In this document: piece after piece, positions 13,301 through 24,110 of the stretch
Position numbering within the stretch: position 1 is the first letter of the stretch
Layout: the number at the start of each line of letters is the position of its first letter
From: Toxotes chatareus
Taxonomy: Eukaryota; Chordata; Actinopteri; Toxotidae
Assembly: GCA_016801885.1 (NCBI GenBank)
Contig: CM028888.1
Coordinates: forward strand, 13,625,170 to 13,689,169
Direction of reading: 5' to 3'
Length of the DNA: 64,000 nt
Translations under genes and position numbers: made by a program
The notes under the pieces: generated by a model
Database searches by the model: none
Told to the model about the DNA's origin: nothing
What the model saw: only the letters and a program-made list of their open reading frames with translations

Positions 13301-13556
13301 TGTCTCTACCACACCAGGTTCGTGTAAGAAGAGGGGCTGTGGGGCTGCCGCAGCAGGCGATGCTGAGAACCGGCCCCCACAGAAACGGCCCTTTTTCCAG
13401 TCTCTGTTCCCGACACGCACTCCAACACGTAAATACAACCCTCGGGTAGTTGAGGAAGCAAATGTGACCCCTTACTCACGGATCTTGCGGTCTCGTCAGC
13501 AGTCTCCACCTCCTAGCCCCGTCCCCACCCCTCATACGCTCAGGGGGAAGTACTGA
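4350..13556 (+). CDS. kif20a: Kinesin family member 20A (MKLP2, kinesin-6)
   Basis: Eighteen coding exons join in frame, all introns GT-AG: 4350-4517, 4705-4869, 4998-5117, 5417-5555, 7049-7224, 7682-7781, 7965-8177, 8294-8405, 8519-8593, 9119-9262, 9508-9676, 9782-9934, 11126-11265, 11517-11619, 11816-12005, 12092-12183, 12281-12418, 13179-13556 (TGA). About 924 residues; human KIF20A has about 890. This plus-end kinesin carries the Aurora B passenger complex to the central spindle for cytokinesis. The motor starts at VKVYLRIRPL; the P-loop GVTNSGKT is at about 186-193, with N for the usual G as in KIF20 proteins. NQNSSRSH (switch I) lies near 393-400 and DLAGSE (switch II) at 428-433. The long acidic insert between P-loop and switch I is typical of kinesin-6. 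VPFRDSKLTR and NINPCAS follow. After about 580 come glutamate/lysine-rich coiled coils, then a basic, proline-rich tail with TPTRK-like sites. Start chosen for the first ATG in frame with conserved N-terminal FESTAAE wording. Confidence 0.95.
5595..6957. mobile_element. hAT-like non-autonomous DNA transposon in a kif20a intron
   Basis: Ends are perfect 13-bp inverted repeats, TAGGGCTGGGCGA at 5595-5607 and its complement at 6945-6957. They are flanked by identical 8-bp target-site duplications CTTCAGAC at 5587-5594 and 6958-6965. An 8-bp duplication with TAGGG-type ends points to the hAT superfamily. Next to both ends are runs of ATATCGATAT-like sequence. The 1363-bp element has no transposase; part of its interior is a LINE fragment. 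It lies in the intron between the exons ending at 5555 and starting at 7049, in a phase-1 intron whose splice sites are intact. Confidence 0.85.
5930..6625 (+). pseudogene. Broken LINE (jockey/CR1/L2-type) with endonuclease fragment, inside the hAT-like element
   Basis: The reading frame at 6046-6384 encodes the start of an apurinic-type endonuclease typical of fish non-LTR retrotransposons: GNVRSLANKMDEL, then CFTETWLHQDVPD and GFHTVRADRD. It then shifts frame into GGGLAILVNNRWCNP (about 6354-6400) and again into VAVYVPPSANP and AIARLQTPHPSAFIAIS (about 6450-6560). Right after this the sequence jumps to a LINE 3' end, with AATAAAG at about 6593 and a CTGAT-repeat tail ending near 6625. Reverse transcriptase is absent. 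So this is a 5' part and a 3' tail joined by an internal deletion, with at least two frameshifts. The left edge is approximate. Clade assignment is from memory of wording only. Confidence 0.7.
8627..9038. mobile_element. Miniature DNA transposon (CAGGG-ended, hAT-like) in a kif20a intron
   Basis: Imperfect terminal inverted repeats: CAGGGTGTCTGCAGGTC at 8627-8643 against the complement of the right end, CAGGGTTTCTGCGGGGC, at 9022-9038 (14 of 17 identical). About 412 bp, no coding capacity, with internal CTTAAAT-rich sequence and an A run at 8974-8992. Flanks ATTTCA and ATTTCCA are similar but not a clean 8-bp duplication, so the insertion is old or slightly misbounded. It lies in the intron between exons 8519-8593 and 9119-9262. 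Confidence 0.65.
10137..11097. mobile_element. Degenerate hAT element in a kif20a intron (most complete copy of the family that borders the satellite)
   Basis: Starts TAGGGATG at 10137 and ends CATCCCTA at 11097. Subterminal sequence at both ends is rich in CGATCC/GGATCG and CGGTATCGG motifs. Flanking octamers GCCATAAC (10129-10136) and TCCCTAAC (11098-11105) match at 6 of 8 positions, fitting a decayed hAT target duplication. The right half, from about 10577, recurs at 37450-37926 in the same orientation. Its last part recurs inverted at 15966-16117, and a short piece recurs at 39019-39080. It contains the transposase remnant listed at 10441-10569. Confidence 0.75.
10441..10569 (+). pseudogene. 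Remnant of a hAT transposase BED zinc finger
   Basis: A 42-codon frame inside the 10137-11097 element starts with ATG and reads MSTVWRYFALK, then CNVCNVCNA, then LRGGG, before a TAA. VW.YF followed by C..C and a glycine run is the beginning of the BED zinc finger found at the N terminus of hAT transposases. The CNV triplet appears duplicated in frame. The frame stops before the paired histidines of the finger, and nothing resembling the catalytic domain follows. It is too short for automatic ORF lists. No function is expected. Confidence 0.6.
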
Positions 13557-13800
13557 GCTGTTTAGAGCTTCACAGGGAGTGTTTCCTTTTTGATGTTATG
13601 CAAAAACAAAGTCATACTTGCTGGTTACTTTATAGTATTTTTATATTGTTTTATATATGTTCACTGTTTGCAGTGCATTTAACTCTGTTGTAACGCCAAA
13701 TACATTTATAATGTTCATGCCAGTAAAACAGTTAATGCTTTAAATGAGGTTGCACAATACTACAAAGGTAACTGAGGAGCTGTAGAGCAATAAAACTGCT
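13557..13800 (+). promoter_or_regulatory. kif20a: kif20a 3' UTR and poly(A) signal
   Basis: Non-coding sequence after the TGA at 13554-13556. AATAAA lies at 13789-13794, about 235 bases downstream of the stop, and is the best polyadenylation signal seen. Confidence 0.6.
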
Positions 13801-14142
13801 CAGTGTGATAGTTATGGACTGTATGGTAATTGTGCATGAGTGTGTAATTAACCTCTGCCTTGGAAACTCCTCCATATGCCTTCGCTGTAAGTACTTTTCT
13901 ATTTTCCACAATAAAACCTATGAAAGCATTGTTTTGAGTAGGCAGAAAAAAAAATCCTTTTTACTAACATTTTACAATGGAATTTTTTTTCACTGTAGCA
14001 GTATCTTAATTTACTGCACTGTTTTCATGTTCTTTAAATACAAAGAAAAAGTCCATGCATAGCTGGTATTCTTTATTTAAACTGATTACATATATATATA
14101 TAACTTTGTTGAAGATTCAAATTGTGACTGCAAATCAAATTA
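13801..14142. other. Intergenic sequence, nothing recognised
   Basis: AT-rich sequence with a short (AT)n at 14091-14102. No gene or known repeat seen. Confidence 0.5.
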
Positions 14143-15957
14143 AAGCTGCAAGCAGCGATGGGCGGGCCCTCGCACACCTTGCGAGCCGCGGGAGTCGCAG
14201 CCAGCGCAGCCACGCGCAAGAGTCTTCTTATGTACTCTTCTCCCCAGAGAAGCACAGCAGTATACAGCAACAGAAAAGACATGGCCCCCTCCCAGCAGGG
14301 GGCGCTATGAGTGTATCACCATATGAGTATAAATGAGTTGAGTGTGAAGGTCATCCTGATTATCTGTGCAGAGGAAACATGTACCGTAATTTCCTGACTA
14401 TAAGCCGCTACTTTTTTCCTCACGCTTTGAACCCTGTGGCTTAAACACGAGAGAGAACGACGACAACAATTTTTTTAATTTTTAATTTTAATTACTTTAT
14501 CGATCCCTCCTGGGGAAATTACTCTCTGCATATTACCCACACCAAGTGAACGAAACAAACACACAAGCATGCACATGCACTAGAGACGCTGGGGCAGAGG
14601 GCTGTGAGGCGGAGGGTTGTGGGTTTCGATCCTCTGATCTCAGGCGCCCTCGCTGCGCCAAATAAAAGAGAAACTGAGACAGTGTGTGACAAGGTAATTC
14701 TGAGGCTGTTCACTTCCGACACTGAAAAAGACTAGTGGTTTTACTGCGTAGGAGTGAGAGGAAGATAGCATCAATGACTTTAATGGGGGTTTTTTGTTTT
14801 TTTTAACGAGTTGTGTTACTGCCATGTTACAGGCACTGTTTGGAAAAAAGCATTTATTTAATTAAAAGTTAAAAAATCTTTCGTGCACAACAGAGATGTG
14901 CGCTGCCATTTTTAGCATTTTAGTATTTCTATTGGTGATGCAGAACAGAGATATGTTGCAATCTTTTTTACCTGTTTTTCTGAACTTATATTTTTATATG
15001 TACTGTGTTTTTATTGCTGGAGCACAACAGAGCTCTGGTGCATTTTCTACATTTCTACTGTGTTTGTGAGCTCTTTACATGTCCAAATCCTTTGCTTTCT
15101 CTACTTTTTCAACAAAGAACTATTTCAAATCATATATAATCATGTACATCACACTTACCCACAGAAGTAACGCAAAAATACATAACACATTATAGATTAT
15201 ATGTCATAAATCCATGCTTTGATTCTATAGCAGTAATACCTACTGTACATATATGTTATATACATTATTCAAAGTAAGGTTTTCTTTCCTACATTACAAC
15301 AGCATTTCAACAAATACCATATCTCCTAACTAGATATGTTGATAACACAATATTTAAGAAATGTTGTTGAAATATAGGTTTTGCTTTACCTTTACATAAC
15401 TTCAAAAAGCAAAAGGCACTGGTTATGGTACACCTAGTACACTAAGGTGGGGTTCAATTCCCTGCAGTGCCTGCTAATAGATTGATGATGTAAGATCCAC
15501 ACAAAATCCTAAATCTACACAGCTTGTCATGAAAACTCCATGTTAACACATCTATGTAGAATGCATTTCCATTATATAACATTTATGGCTGCAAGTAAAA
15601 GGAGCCCAACTGCACCAATGCCTCCAATATCTTCTCTTCTTTCCAACAGCCCTAATCTCATCTGCTCTCGCGATATACAGAGACATACACATATACAAAA
15701 GACATGTCTTCTCCCCCAGTTGGTGCTGTATATGTGTAGCATAATATAAGTATGTCATTGTGTTCTCTTTTGTATGCTGATCAATTTCTCCCTCTTCATC
15801 TGGTCTGCTTTCCAGTGAACTACATGAAAAATAAAAATGATAAAATGGCAGACTTCCTGTAAATCGTAGAACTTTCCTCCAAGAGACTTTTTTTTCTCGT
15901 ATGGACATGATGCATCTGTGTACCGAATTTCAAGTCCGTGGGTCTTACTTGAAATAT
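14143..15957 (+). repeat. Teleost 'AAGCTGCAAGCAGCGATG' interspersed repeat, interrupted by other insertions
   Basis: The left end (AAGCTGCAAGCAGCGATG from 14143, then GGGCCCTCGC) and an inner CAGGGGGCGCTATGA stretch (14296-14310) match a repeat I know to be very common in percomorph genomes. The characteristic right part appears at about 15845-15950: ATGGCAGACTTCCTGT, CCAAGAGACTTTTTTTT, then GTGTACCGAATTTCAAGTCC. Between them lies foreign sequence. It includes a 'CTGACTATAAGCCGC' type repeat from about 14385, a reversed LINE-tail-like piece near 14490-14520, and a SINE-like piece near 15420. Class of the host element is not known to me. Recognition is from memory, not from a search. Confidence 0.5.
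15421..15475 (+). repeat. Possible tRNA-derived SINE fragment
   Basis: GGTTCAATTCC at 15451-15461 matches the RNA polymerase III B-box consensus GGTTCRANNCC, and the next bases (CTGCAG) resemble the shared region of fish tRNA-like SINEs. No convincing A box or cloverleaf is present, so this is a fragment at best. Confidence 0.3.
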
Positions 15958-15965
15958 TTTCACAA

Positions 15966-16117
15966 TCCGATCCTCATTTTTTCACTTCCGATCCGATCTC
16001 GATCCCTGAATTTGGATATCTGCCGATACGGATACTATTCCGATACCAGAGCTCTGTTTGCTTTAATATTATTATCATTATTGTTAATTTTACATGATGC
16101 TGTAATAAATATTCTCT
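15966..16117 (-). mobile_element. Inverted copy of the hAT element's right end, left border of the satellite
   Basis: Reading the minus strand, this is the right end of the 10137-11097 element: the GTAGAGAAGAT region, TTAAAGCAAACAGAGCTCTG, GGAATAGTATC, and AAAAAATG near the tip. The tip itself (GCATCCCTA) is missing. Homology stops at about 16117 and satellite monomers begin within about 15 bases. Confidence 0.75.
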
Positions 16118-18869
16118 TTTAGAAAGACATCAAAATGTCATAAAAAATGGTCATAGTTTACTAAGGCGTCAAAATCAGCCAAAAACAGTCAAAAATATTT
16201 TTTTGCCTCAAAATTTCATAAAAATGGTCATAGTATAGTAAGGGTTCAAAATCGGCCAAAAAAAGTCAAAAAAAAATTTCGCCTCAAAATTTCATAAAAA
16301 TGGTCATAGTATAGTAAGGCGTCAAAATCGGAACAATAAAGTAAAAAAAAAAATTTGCCTTAAAATGTAATGAAAATGGTCATAGTTTAGTAAGGCGTCA
16401 AAATCGACCCAAAAAAAGTAAAAAAAAAAAATTCGCCTCAAAATGTCATAGTATAGTAAGGCATCAAAATCGGCCAAAAAGAGGCAAAAAAATGTTTCGC
16501 CTCAAAATGTAATAAAAATGGTCATAGTATAGTAAGGCGTCAAAATCGGCCAAAAAAAGTCAGATTTTTTTTTCCTCCTCAGAATATCATAAAAATGGTC
16601 ATAGTATAGTAAAGGCGTCAAAAACAGCCAAAAAAAGTCACAAATTTTTTTTACCTCAAAATGTCATAAAAAACGTCAAAATATTTTTTGGTCTCAAAAT
16701 GTCATAAAAAACATCATATTATAGTATGCCGTCAAAATCGGCTAAAAGAAGTCAAAATTTTTTTTGGCCTCAAAATGTCATAAAAACGTCATAGTATAGT
16801 ATGGCGTCAAAATCGGCCAAAAAAAGTCAAAAATTTTTTTGGCCTCAAAATTTCATAAAAAACATCATAGTATAGTATGGCGTGAAAATCGGCCAAAAAA
16901 AGTCAAATTTTTTTTGGCCTCAAAATGTAATAAAAAACGTCATAGTATAGTATGGTGTTTTTTTCGGGTAAAAAAAGTCAACATTTTTTTTGGCCTCAAA
17001 ATGTCATAAAAAACGTCATAGTATAGTATGGCGTCAAAATCGGCCAAAAAAAGTCAAAAAATTTTTTGGCCTCAAAATGTCATAAAAAACGTCATAGTAT
17101 AGTATGGCATTTTTTTTTTCGGCAAAAAAAAGTCACGTTTTTTTTTTGCCTCAAAATGTCATAAAAAACGTCAATATATAGTATGGCGTTTTTTTCGGGT
17201 AAAAAAAGTCAAAACTTTTTTTGGCCTCAAAATGTCATAAAAAACGTCATGGTATAGTATGGCGTTTTTTCGGCCAAAAAAGTCAAAAAAATTTTTGGCC
17301 TCAAAATGTCATAAAAAACGTCATAGTATAGTAAGGCGTTTTTTTCCGCCAAAAAACGTCAAAATTTTTTTTGGTCTCAAAATGTCATAAAAAACGTCAT
17401 AGTATAGTATGGCATTTTTTTCGGCCAAAAAAAGTCACATTTTTTTTTGGCCTCAAAATGCCATAAAAAACATCATAGTATAGTATGGCGTCAAAATCGG
17501 CCAAAAAAAGTCAAAAATTTTTTTGGCCTCAAAATGTCATAAAAAACATCATAGTATAGTATGGCGTCAGAATCGGCCAAAAAAAGTCAAACATTTTTTT
17601 GGCCTCAAAATGTCATAAAAACGTCATAGTATAGTATGGCGTCAAAATCGGCCCAAAAAAGTCAAAAAATTTTTTGGCCTCAAAATGTCATAAAAAACAT
17701 CATAGTATAGTATGGCCTGAAAATCGGCAAAAAAAAGTCAAAAAAATTTTTGGCCTCAAAATGTCATAAAAAACGTCATAGTATAGTATGGCGTTTTATT
17801 CGGGGTAAAAAAGTCAACATTTTTTTTGGCCTCAAAATGTCATAAAAAACGTCATAGTATAATATGGCATTTTTTTCGGCCAAAAAAAGTCACATTTTTT
17901 TTGGCCTCAAAATGTCATAAAAAGCATCATAGTATAATATGGCGTCAAAATCGGCCAAAAAAAGTCACATTTTTTTTTTTGGCCTCAAAATGTCATAAAA
18001 AACTTCATAGTATAGTATGGCGTTTTTTTCGGGACAAAAAAGTCAAAAAAAATTTTGGCGTCAAAATGTCATAAAAAACGTCATAGTATATTATGGCGTT
18101 TTTTTCGGCCAAAAAAAGTCAAAAAATTTTTTGGCCTCAAAATGTCATAAAAAACATCATAGTATAGTATGGCGTCAGAATCGGCCAAAAAAAGTCAAAC
18201 ATTTTTTTGGCCTCAAAATGTCATAAAAACGTCATAGTATAGTATGGCGTCAAAATCGGCCCAAAAAAGTCAAAAATTTTTTTGGCATCAAAATGTCATA
18301 AAAAACATCATAGTATAGTATGGCCTGAAAATCGGCAAAAAAAAGTCAAAAAATTTTTTGGCCTCAAAATGTCATAAAAAACGTCATAGTATAGTATGGC
18401 GTTTTATTCGGGGTAAAAAAGTCAAAAATTTTTTTGGCCTCAAAATGTCATAAAAAACGTCATAGTATAATATGGCATTTTTTTCGGCCAAAAAAAGTCA
18501 CATTTTTTTTTGGCCTCAAAATGTCATAAAAAGCATCATAGTATAATATGGCGTCCAAATCGGCCAAAAAAAGTCACATTTTTTTTTTGGCCTCAAAATG
18601 TCATAAAAAACGTCATAGTATAGTATGGCGTTTTTTTCGGCCAAAAAAAGTCAAAAAATTTTTTGGCCTCAAAATGTCATAAAAAACGTCATAGTATAGT
18701 ATATGAGTTTTTTTCACAAAAAAGTCAAAAAATTTTTTGGCCTCAAAATGTCATAAAAAACATCATATTATAGTATGGCGTCAAAATCGGCTAAAAGAAA
18801 TCAAAAAATTTTTTGGCCTCAAAATGTCATAAAAAACGTCATAGCATAGTATGGCGTTAAAATCGGCCA

Positions 18870-21800
18870 AAAAAAGTCAAAAAATTTTTTGGTCTCAAAA
18901 TGTCATAAAAAACGTCATAGTATATTATGGCGTGTTTTTCGGGTAAAAAAAGTCACAATTTTTTTGGCCTCAAAATGTCATAAAAAACGTCATAGTATAG
19001 TATGGCGTTTTTTTCGGGCAAAAAAAGTTAAAAAATTTTTCGGCCTCAAAATGTCATAAAAAACGTCATAGTATAGTATGGCGTTTTTTTTCAGGTAAAA
19101 AAGTCAAAAAAATTTTCGACCTCAAAATGTCATGAAAAACTTCATAGTATAGTATGCCGTTTTTTTCATGCAAAATAAGTCAAAATTTTTTTCGACCTCA
19201 AAATGTCATAAAAAAACATCATAGTATAGTATGCCGTCAAAATCGGCCAAAAAAAGTCAAAAATTTTTTTGGCCTCAAAATGTCATAAAAAACATCATAG
19301 TATAGTATGTAATTTTTTGGGGGGCAAAAAAAGTCACATTTTTTTTTTGGCCTCAAAATGTCATAGTATAGTATGGTGTCAAAATCGGCTAAAAGAAGTC
19401 AAAATTTTTTTTGGCCTCAAAATGTCATAAAAAAAACGTCATAGTATAGTATGGTGTTTTTTTCGGGCAAAAAAAGTCAACATTTTTTTTGGCCTCAAAA
19501 TGTCATAAAAAACGTCATACTATAGTATGGCGTCAAAATCGGCACAAAAAAGTCAAAAAAATTTTTGGCCTCAAAATGTCATAAAAAACGTCATAGTATA
19601 GTATGGCATTTTTTTCGGCCAAAAAAAGTCATTTTTTTTTTGGCCTCAAAATGTCATAAAAAACATCATAGTATAGTATGGCGTCAAAATCGGCCAAAAA
19701 AGTCAAAATTTTTTTTGGCCTCAAAATGTCATAAAAAACGTCATAGTATAGTATGGCGTTTTTCTCGGGTAAAAAAAGTCAAAAAATTTTTTGGCCTCAA
19801 AATGTCATAAAAAACGTCATAGTATAGTATGGCGTTTTTTTCGGCCAAAAAACGTCAAAATTTTTTTTGGCCTCAAAATGTCATAGAATAGTATGGCGTT
19901 AAAATCGGCCAAAAAAAGTCAAAAAAATTTTTGGCCTCAAAATGTCATATAAAACGTCATAGTATAGTATGGCCTGAAAATCGGCAAAAAAAGTCAAAAA
20001 TTTTTTGGCCTCAAAATGTCATAAAAAACGCATAGTATAGTATAGGATGGCGTTTTTTGGCAAAAAAGTCAAAATTTTTTGGCCTCAAAATGTCATAAAA
20101 AACATCATAGTATAGTATAGTATGGCGTTAAAATCGGCAAAAAAAGTCAAAAAATTTTTTTGGCCTCAAAATGTCATAAAAAACATCATAGTATAGTATG
20201 GCGTTTTTCTCGGGTAAAAAAAGTCAAAAAAATTTTTGGCCTCAAAATGTCATAAAAACCGTCATAGTATAGTATGGCGTTAAAATTGGCCAAAAAACGT
20301 CAAAAAATTTTTTGGCCTCAAAATGTCATATAAAACGTCATAGTATAGTATGGCCTGAAAATCGGTAAAAAAAAGTCAAAATTTTTTTTGGCCTCAAAAT
20401 GTCATAAAAAACGTCATAGTATAAAATGGCGTCATAAAAAAATCATAGTATAGTATGAAAAGAAAAACCAAAAACGTCAAAATTTTTTTTGGCCTCAAAA
20501 TGTCATAAAAAACATCATAGTATAGTATGGCGTTAAAATCGGCCAAAAAAAGTCAAAATTTTTTTTGGCCTCAAAATGTCATAAAAAACGTCATAGTATA
20601 TTATGCCGTTTTTTTCGGGTAAAAAAAGTCACAATTTTTTTTGGCCTCTTAATGTCATAAAAAAAACGTCATAGTATAGTATGGTCTTTTTTTCTGCCAA
20701 AAAAAGTCAAAATTTTTTTTGGCCTCAAAATGTCATAAAAAACGTCATAGTATAGTATGGCGTTTTTTTCGGGTTAAAAAAAGTCAAAAAATTTTTTGGC
20801 CTCAAAATGTCATAAAAAACGTCATAGTATAGTATGGCGTTTTTTTCGGGTTAAAAAAAGTCAAAAATTTTTTTGGCCTCAAAATGTCATAAAAAACGTC
20901 ATAGTATAGTATGAAGTTTTTTTCGGCCAAAAAACTTCAAAAATTTTTTTGGCCTCAAAATGTCATAAAAAACGTCATAGTATAGTATGGCGTTTTTTCG
21001 GGTAAAAAAAGTCAAAAAAATTTTTTGGCCTCAAAATGTCATAAAAACGCGTCATAGTATAGTATATGCGTTTTTTTTTGAAAAAAAAGTCAAAAAAATT
21101 TTTGGCCTTAAAATGTCATAAAAAACGTCATAGTATAGTATGAAGTTTTCTTCGGCCAAAAAACTTCAAAAATTTTTTTGGCCTCAAAATGTCATAAAAA
21201 ACGTCATAGTATAGTATGGCGTTTTTTTCGGCCAAAAAACGTCAAAATTTTTTTGGCCTCAAAATGTCATAAAAAACATCATAGTATAGTATGGCGTTAA
21301 AATCGGCCAAAAAAAGTCAAAAAAATTTTTGGCCTCAAAATGTCATAAAAAATGTCATACTATATTATGGCGTTTTTTTCGGGTAAAAAAAGTCACAATT
21401 TTTTTTGGCCTCAAAATGTCATAAAAAAACGTCATAGTATAGTATGGCCTTTTTTTCGGCCAAAAAAAGTCAAAAAATTTTTTGGTCTCAAAATGTCATA
21501 AAAAACGTCATAGTATATTATGGCGTGTTTTTCGGGTAAAAAAAGTCACAATTTTTTTGGCCTCAAAATGTCATAAAAAACGTCATAGTATAGTATGGCG
21601 TTTTTTTCGGCCAAAAAGCTTCAAAATTTTTTTTGGCCTCAAAATGTCATAAAAAACGTCATAGTATAGTATGGCGTTTTTTTCGGGCAAAAAAAGTTAA
21701 AAAATTTTTCGGCCTCAAAATGTCATAAAAAACGTCATAGTATAGTATGGCGTTTTTTTTCAGGTAAAAAAGTCAAAAAAATTTTCGACCTCAAAATGTC

Positions 21801-24110
21801 ATGAAAAACTTCATAGTATAGTATGCCGTTTTTTTCATGCAAAATAAGTCAAAATTTTTTTCGACCTCAAAATGTCATAAAAAAACATCATAGTATAGTA
21901 TGCCGTCAAAATCGGCCAAAAAAAGTCAAAAATTTTTTTGGCCTCAAAATGTCATAAAAAACATCATAGTATAGTATGTAATTTTTTGGGGGGCAAAAAA
22001 AGTCACATTTTTTTTTTGGCCTCAAAATGTCATAGTATAGTATGGTGTCAAAATCGGCTAAAAGAAGTCAAAATTTTTTTTGGCCTCAAAATGTCATAAA
22101 AAAAACGTCATAGTATAGTATGGTGTTTTTTTCGGGCAAAAAAAGTCAACATTTTTTTTGGCCTCAAAATGTCATAAAAAACGTCATAGTATAGTATGGC
22201 GTCAAAATCGGCACAAAAAAGTCAAAAAAATTTTTGGCCTCAAAATGTCATAAAAAACGTCATAGTATAGTATGGCATTTTTTTCGGCCAAAAAAAGTCA
22301 CATTTTTTTTTTGGCCTCAAAATGTCATAAAAAACATCATAGTATAGTATGGCGTCAAAATCGGCCAAAAAAGTCAAAATTTTTTTTGGCCTCAAAATGT
22401 CATAAAAAACGTCATAGTATAGTATGGCGTTTTTCTCGGGTAAAAAAAGTCAAAAAATTTTTTGGCCTCAAAATGTCATAAAAAACGTCATAGTATAGTA
22501 TGGCGTTTTTTTCGGCCAAAAAACGTCAAAATTTTTTTTGGCCTCAAAATGTCATAGAATAGTATGGCGTTAAAATCGGCCAAAAAAAGTCAAAAAAATT
22601 TTTGGCCTCAAAATGTCATATAAAACGTCATAGTATAGTATGGCCTGAAAATCGGCAAAAAAAAGTCAAAAATTTTTTTGGCCTCAAAATGTCATAAAAA
22701 ACGGCATAGTATAGGATGGCGTTTTTTTCGGCAAAAAAAAGTCAAAATTTTTTTTGGCCTCAAAATGTCATAAAAAACATCATAGTATAGTATGGCGTTA
22801 AAATCGGCCAAAAAAGTCAAAATTTTTTTTGGCCTCAAAATGTCATAAAAAACATCATAGTATAGTATGGCGTTTTTCTCGGGTAAAAAAAGTCAAAAAA
22901 ATTTTTGGCCTCAAAATGTCATAAAAAACGTCATAGTATAGTATGGCGTTAAAATTGGCCAAAAAACGTCAAAAAATTTTTTGGCCTCAAAATGTCATAT
23001 AAAACGTCATAGTATAGTATGGCCTGAAAATCGGTAAAAAAAAGTCAAAATTTTTTTTGGCCTCAAAATGTCATAAAAAACGTCATAGTATAGTATGGCG
23101 TTTTTTTTTCGGCCAAAAAACGTCAAAATTTTTTTTGGCCTCAAAATGTCATAAAAAACATCATAGTATAGTATGGCGTTAAAATCGGCCAAAAAAAGTC
23201 AAAATTTTTTTTGGCCTCAAAATGTCATCATAAAAACGTCATAGTATATTATGCCGTTTTTTTCGGGTAAAAAGTCACAATTTTTTTTGGCCTCTTAATG
23301 TCATAAAAAAAACGTCATAGTATAGTATGGCCTTTTTTTCTGCCAAAAAAAGTCAAAATTTTTTTTGGCCTCAAAATGTCATAAAAAACGTCATAGTATA
23401 GTATGGCGTTTTTTTTCGGTTAAAAAGTCAAAAAATTTTTGGCCTCAAAATGTCATAAAAACGTCATAGTATAGTATGGCGTTTTTTCGAGTTAAAAAGT
23501 CAAAATTTTTTTTTGGCCTCAAAATGTCATAAAAAACGTCATAGTATAGTATGAAAGTTTTCGCCAAAAAAAAAACTTCAAAATTTTTTGGCCTCAAAAT
23601 GTCATAAAAACGCGTCATAGTATAGTATGGTTTTTTTTTGGTAAAAAGTCAAAAAAATTTTTTGGCCTCAAAATGTCATAAAAAACGTCATAGTATAGTA
23701 TGACGTTTTTTTCGGCGAAAAAAAGTCAAAAAAATTTTTGGCCTTAAAATGTCATAAAAAACGTCATAGTATAGTATGAAGTTTTCTTCGGCCAAAAAAC
23801 TTCAAAAATTTTTTTGGCCTCAAAATGTCATAAAAAAACGTCATAGTATAGTAGTGGCGTTTTTCGAAAAAAAAACGTCAAAATTTTTTTGGCCTCAAAA
23901 TGTCATAAAAAACATCATAGTATAGTATGGCGTTAAAATCGGCCAAAAAAAGTCAAAAAAATTTTTGGCCTCAAAATGTCATAAAAAACGTCATAGTATA
24001 TTATGGCGTTTTTTTCGGGTAAAAAAAGTCACAATTTTTTTTGGCCTCAAAATGTCATAAAAAAACGTCATAGTATAGTATGGCCTTTTTTTCGGCCAAA
24101 AAAAGTCAAA
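18870..24110. repeat. Tandem higher-order duplication, about 2.65 kb x 2, within the satellite
   Basis: Diagnostic variant monomers recur in the same order. A TATAGTATGTAATTTTTTGG monomer is at 19301 and 21970 (offset 2669). GGCCTGAAAATCGGT is at 20351 and 23021 (offset about 2670). GGCCTCTTAATG is at 20643 and 23289 (2646). GAAGTTTTCTTC is at 21142 and 23778 (2636). At the left end, a GGTCTCAAAATG monomer is at 18891 and 21484 (2593), one monomer short. Block one is therefore about 18870-21475 and block two about 21475-24110, around 35 monomers each. Confidence 0.8.

Noticed and set aside
14581..14660. tRNA gene suggested by GGGTTTCGATCC near 14621
   Set aside because: The B-box-like word has an extra T, and no A box or cloverleaf can be drawn. 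It is more like an old SINE piece or chance.
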